A stretch of 64,000 nt of DNA from Bacteroidota bacterium (lineage in GTDB: Bacteria; Bacteroidota; Bacteroidia; Chitinophagales; Saprospiraceae), in assembly GCA_029557915.1 (NCBI GenBank), contig JAKQHS010000004.1, positions 33,920-97,919 on the forward strand, written 5' to 3'. The translations under genes and the position numbers were made by a program. Below, in pieces: positions 62,061 to 64,000 of the stretch (its first letter is position 1; the number at the start of each line of letters is the position of its first letter). The notes beneath the pieces were generated by a model. That model was not told where the DNA came from. It saw nothing but the letters and a program-made list of their open reading frames with translations, and did no database searches.

Positions 62061-62111
62061 CCTCAACCTCAACCTCAACCTCAACCTTAACCTCAACCTC
62101 AACCTCAACCT
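62061..62111. repeat. CCTCAA hexanucleotide array, about 8.5 units
   Basis: Eight hexamers (CCTTAA at unit 5) plus a partial unit, from 4 bases after the small gene stop. It is the reverse complement of the TTGAGG array at 43747. Confidence 0.95.
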
Positions 62112-62118
62112 GATTTCT

Positions 62119-62126
62119 TACCTTTG
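62119..62126 (+). promoter_or_regulatory. TACCTTTG -7 box
   Basis: Exact TAnnTTTG match 7 bases before the ATG at 62134. The hexamer array lies 7 bases upstream, in the place of the -33 region. Confidence 0.55.
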
Positions 62127-62133
62127 CCCCCAC

Positions 62134-63138
62134 ATGTCCTCATCCTCTTCCTCTGTCTCCGTAGGCCTCATCGGCGCCGGCCATCTGGGAAAGATCCATC
62201 TTAAATGCATGAAACAGGTTGCCGGGATTCATATCGCCGGGGTCTGGGATATCAACCGGGAAGTCATGGTGCAGGCTGCTGAGGATGCCGGGGTCCCTTA
62301 TTTTCAGGATGAGGCGGAGATCTTCGACCGTACCGATGCACTGGTGATTGCGAGCCCCACCCTGAGTCACCTGGAATGGGCGCTCCGGGCCGCAGAGGCG
62401 CGGAAACATCTTTTTATTGAAAAGCCGGTGACCGCCACCATGCGGGAATGTAAACGACTGGAAGCCGCGCTCGCCGGCAAGCACCTGATCTGCCAGGTAG
62501 GCCATGTCGAGCGGTTTAACCCGGCCTTTCTTGCGGTCAGAGACCAGGTGAAAAAACCATTGTTTATCGAAGGCCACCGCCTGGCTGAATTTAAGCCGAG
62601 AGGCACCGATGTGTCCGTGGTGATGGACCTCATGATCCACGATATCGATCTTGTCCTGAGCCTGGTGCGCGAACCGATCCGGGATATCCGCGCCAACGGG
62701 GTGGCCGTGATGAGCCCGACCCCTGATATCTGCAACGCCCGCATTGAATTTGAATCGGGCACCGTGGCCAACCTCACGGCCAGCAGGATCTCGATGAAAC
62801 AAATGCGCAAACTGCGCATCTTCCAGGCGGATGCCTACATCGGCATGGACCTGCTGAAAAAAGAAAGCCAGGTGGTGAAAATTCAGGGAGAAATGCAGGA
62901 GGGCCACCCCTTATCCTTTCCGGTGGATACCGGCAACGGCACCCGCTACATCCAGGTCGACATGCCCGAACCGAAAGCCAACAATGCCATCACCGACGAA
63001 TTGTCCGCCTTCGCCCAATCCATCCTGTATCATGCACCGGTAGCCGTGCCTTTTAAAGATGGCCAGCGGGCACTGCAGGTGGCCGAAGACATCCTCACCC
63101 GCATCGAAGAACAAGCCGCGCGCATCGCCGGAGCGTAG
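62134..63138 (+). CDS. Gfo/Idh/MocA-family NAD(P)-dependent oxidoreductase
   Basis: Cytoplasmic dehydrogenase of 334 residues. The N-terminus MSSSSSSVSVGLIGAGHLGK has a Ser run encoded by TCC/TCT/TCA codons and then the GxGxxG nucleotide-binding motif. The catalytic region reads LFIEKPVTATMRECKRLEAA, near residues 91-110. The segments QVGHVERFNPAF and VVMDLMIHDIDLVLSL fit the UDP-sugar dehydrogenase/oxidoreductase branch used in envelope sugar synthesis; the substrate is not proven. It differs from the Gfo/Idh protein at 37713, which has a Tat signal. The region after the stop codon is a repeat array. Confidence 0.93.
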   Translation: MSSSSSSVSVGLIGAGHLGKIHLKCMKQVAGIHIAGVWDINREVMVQAAEDAGVPYFQDEAEIFDRTDALVIASPTLSHLEWALRAAEARKHLFIEKPVTATMRECKRLEAALAGKHLICQVGHVERFNPAFLAVRDQVKKPLFIEGHRLAEFKPRGTDVSVVMDLMIHDIDLVLSLVREPIRDIRANGVAVMSPTPDICNARIEFESGTVANLTASRISMKQMRKLRIFQADAYIGMDLLKKESQVVKIQGEMQEGHPLSFPVDTGNGTRYIQVDMPEPKANNAITDELSAFAQSILYHAPVAVPFKDGQRALQVAEDILTRIEEQAARIAGA

Positions 63139-63139
63139 T

Positions 63140-63190
63140 AAGTGGTTGTCACCTGGCGTTAGCCATGCGCGTGGCAGGTGGCAATCACTT
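63140..63190 (+). repeat. 51-nt hairpin unit 1
   Basis: Left arm AAGTGGTTGTCACCTG (63140-63155), 19-base loop, right arm CAGGTGGCAATCACTT (63175-63190). As plus-strand RNA the arms form 16 pairs, two of them G-U. Confidence 0.93.
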
Positions 63191-63237
63191 AGCGAAGCCT
63201 GTGCTGTTTGGACGAAGCTTAGCTTTGGCAGTGTAGT

Positions 63238-63288
63238 AAGTGGTTGTCACCTGGCGATCGCCATGCGCGCAGCAGGTGGCAATCACTT
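63238..63288 (+). repeat. 51-nt hairpin unit 2
   Basis: Same arms as unit 1; loop GCGATCGCCATGCGCGCAG. Confidence 0.93.
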
Positions 63289-63364
63289 TAGCGAAGCAGG
63301 GGGTCGGAGCTAAGCTCCTCCCCAACACCAATGTTTCGACGAACCTTGGCTTCGGCAGCGAAGA

Positions 63365-63415
63365 AAGTGGTTGTCACCTGGCGTTGGCCATGCGCGCAGC
63401 AGGTGGCAATCACTT
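63365..63415 (+). repeat. 51-nt hairpin unit 3
   Basis: Same arms; loop GCGTTGGCCATGCGCGCAG. Confidence 0.93.
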
Positions 63416-63490
63416 AGCGAAGCAGGGGGTCGGAGCTAAGCTCCTCCCCAACACTTCTGTTTGGACGAAGCTTGGCTTCGGCAGCGAAGT

Positions 63491-63541
63491 AAGTGGTTGT
63501 CACCGAGCGTCAGCCATGCGCGCAGCAGGTGGCAATCACTT
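63491..63541 (+). repeat. 51-nt hairpin unit 4
   Basis: Same arms except that the left arm ends CACCGA in place of CACCTG, opening the two innermost pairs. Length is still 51. Confidence 0.92.
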
Positions 63542-63595
63542 AGCGAAGCAGGGGGTCGGAGCTTGGCTTCGGCCATGTATGAGCGTGGATCAAAC

Positions 63596-63711
63596 GTGCC
63601 TTTAGGCACTATATGTGGGTAGCAGGAAGAGGAAAGGTTCATTTCGTCCCATACGGGACGATATAATGTAGAATATATTTCTTGCTACCCATATGAAATC
63701 CCTAACGGGAT
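63596..63711. repeat. palindrome cluster with MITE-like element
   Basis: Three hairpins with 4-base loops: GTGCC/GGCAC (63596-63609), CGTCCC/GGGACG (63645-63660) and ATCCC/GGGAT (63698-63711). The middle one lies inside an 84-base segment (63611-63694) with inverted ends TGGGTAGCA (63616-63624) and TGCTACCCA (63683-63691). No ORF. Confidence 0.85.
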
Positions 63712-63784
63712 CTGTTTGATCAAAGCTTGACTTCATCCCTGTACGCACCAATGTTTGGACAAAGCTTGGCTTCGGCCGTGTAGT

Positions 63785-63835
63785 AAGTGGTTGTCACCTG
63801 GCGTTGGCCATGCGCGCAGCAGGTGGCAATCACTT
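63785..63835 (+). repeat. 51-nt hairpin unit 5
   Basis: Same arms; loop as unit 3. It lies on the far side of the palindrome cluster. Confidence 0.93.
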
Positions 63836-63882
63836 AGCGAAGCCTATGTTGTTTGGAAGAAGCTTAGCTTCGGCAGCGTAGT

Positions 63883-63933
63883 AAGTGGTTGTCACCTGGC
63901 GTTAGCCATGCGCGCAGCAGGTGGCAATCACTT
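63883..63933 (+). repeat. 51-nt hairpin unit 6
   Basis: Same arms; loop GCGTTAGCCATGCGCGCAG. The spacing of 98 from unit 5 equals that of units 1 and 2. Confidence 0.93.
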
Positions 63934-64000
63934 AGCGAAGCAGGGGGTCGGAGCTTGGCTTCGGCCGTGTATGAGCGTGCATCAAACGTGCCTTTAGGCA

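Larger units (their letters stand above)
63139..64000. other. 862-base non-coding region of structured repeats at the window edge
   Basis: No gene is supported. It holds six 51-base hairpin units, spacers of two types (about 47 and 76 bases) with their own hairpins, and one 116-base palindrome cluster. Spacer hairpins include CGAAGC TTG GCTTCG (63466-63480) and GGGG...GGAGC/GCTCC...CCCC (63299-63323). The block 63545-63609 recurs at 63939-64000, so the array continues beyond the window. Confidence 0.85.

Noticed and set aside
63140..63933. CRISPR array
   Set aside because: Units are 51 nt with 47- and 76-base spacers that are themselves conserved between repeats, and no cas gene is present.
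63059..63997. Several plus-strand frames of 80-121 residues in the end array (recurring SGCHLALAMRAAGGNH)
   Set aside because: The frame follows repeat structure, not gene structure: starts lie inside hairpin arms and lengths change with spacer type. No promoter or domain was seen.

Overview
The window comes from a moderately GC-rich member of the Bacteroidetes. Supporting marks are a SusC/SusD pair, the type IX secretion (T9SS) regulator PorX, a secreted protein with a T9SS type-B (gliding/CHU_C-like) C-terminal domain, K+-dependent membrane pyrophosphatase, a fused CzcA-CzcC metal pump, and many TAnnTTTG boxes of the Bacteroidetes promoter type with no Shine-Dalgarno-like leaders. A Saprospiria-like lineage would fit, but that is a guess. 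Gene density is high and most genes are ordinary chromosomal ones. No phage, integrase, transposase, CRISPR or rRNA was seen.

Layout. 0.1-10.5 kb: secreted transglutaminase-like protein, NagX-like acyltransferase, an EF-G paralog lacking the catalytic His, an NHL-repeat lipoprotein, a small glycogen-binding-domain protein, membrane pyrophosphatase (hppA), nitroreductase and a secreted amidohydrolase. 10.5-18.8 kb: a four-gene heavy-metal export unit (Cys-rich DUF6660-type protein, CzcA-CzcC fusion, His-rich adaptor lipoprotein, P1B-type ATPase). 18.8-24.7 kb: adenylate cyclase, typA, DUF218 protein, LOG-family hydrolase, trhO. 24.8-33.7 kb: SusD, SusC, a small cytochrome-b-like membrane protein, GMC oxidoreductase, GT2 glycosyltransferase, a small membrane protein. 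33.8-39.0 kb: ABC exporter, radC, cystathionine gamma-synthase, a Tat-exported Gfo/Idh/MocA protein. 39.1-39.7 kb: tRNA-Gly with two decayed, interrupted copies. 39.7-51.1 kb: nfuA-like gene, inositol-phosphatase-family gene, MacB-like permease, purA, fur-like gene, relA/spoT homolog, tRNA-Leu, tig, clpP, clpX, truA. 51.2-63.1 kb: glyA, HD phosphohydrolase, porX, a small membrane protein, tatC, a LamG/T9SS-cargo protein, M14 peptidase, a small membrane protein, a second Gfo/Idh/MocA gene. 63.1-64.0 kb: a dense array of structured repeats.

How genes work together. The metal unit spans inner membrane, periplasm and outer membrane. tig-clpP-clpX form a protein quality-control block behind tRNA-Leu. 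PorX and the type-B cargo protein point to T9SS. TatC can serve the twin-arginine Gfo/Idh protein at 37.7 kb. SusCD stands without a visible glycoside hydrolase, so its substrate is open.

The most unusual signal is in non-coding DNA. (1) Six exactly 51-nt hairpin units at 63140-63933 keep two G-U pairs that are only pairs in plus-strand RNA, with a palindrome-rich MITE-like element between them. (2) Pseudo-tRNA-Gly copies carry a 50-bp insert with 8-bp inverted ends. (3) Short 6-9 bp degenerate tandem arrays occupy many intergenic gaps, several directly upstream of a TAnnTTTG box. (4) Those boxes are often only 3-10 nt from the start codon, implying leaderless or nearly leaderless mRNAs. All calls were made by eye from the sequence; no database search was run.
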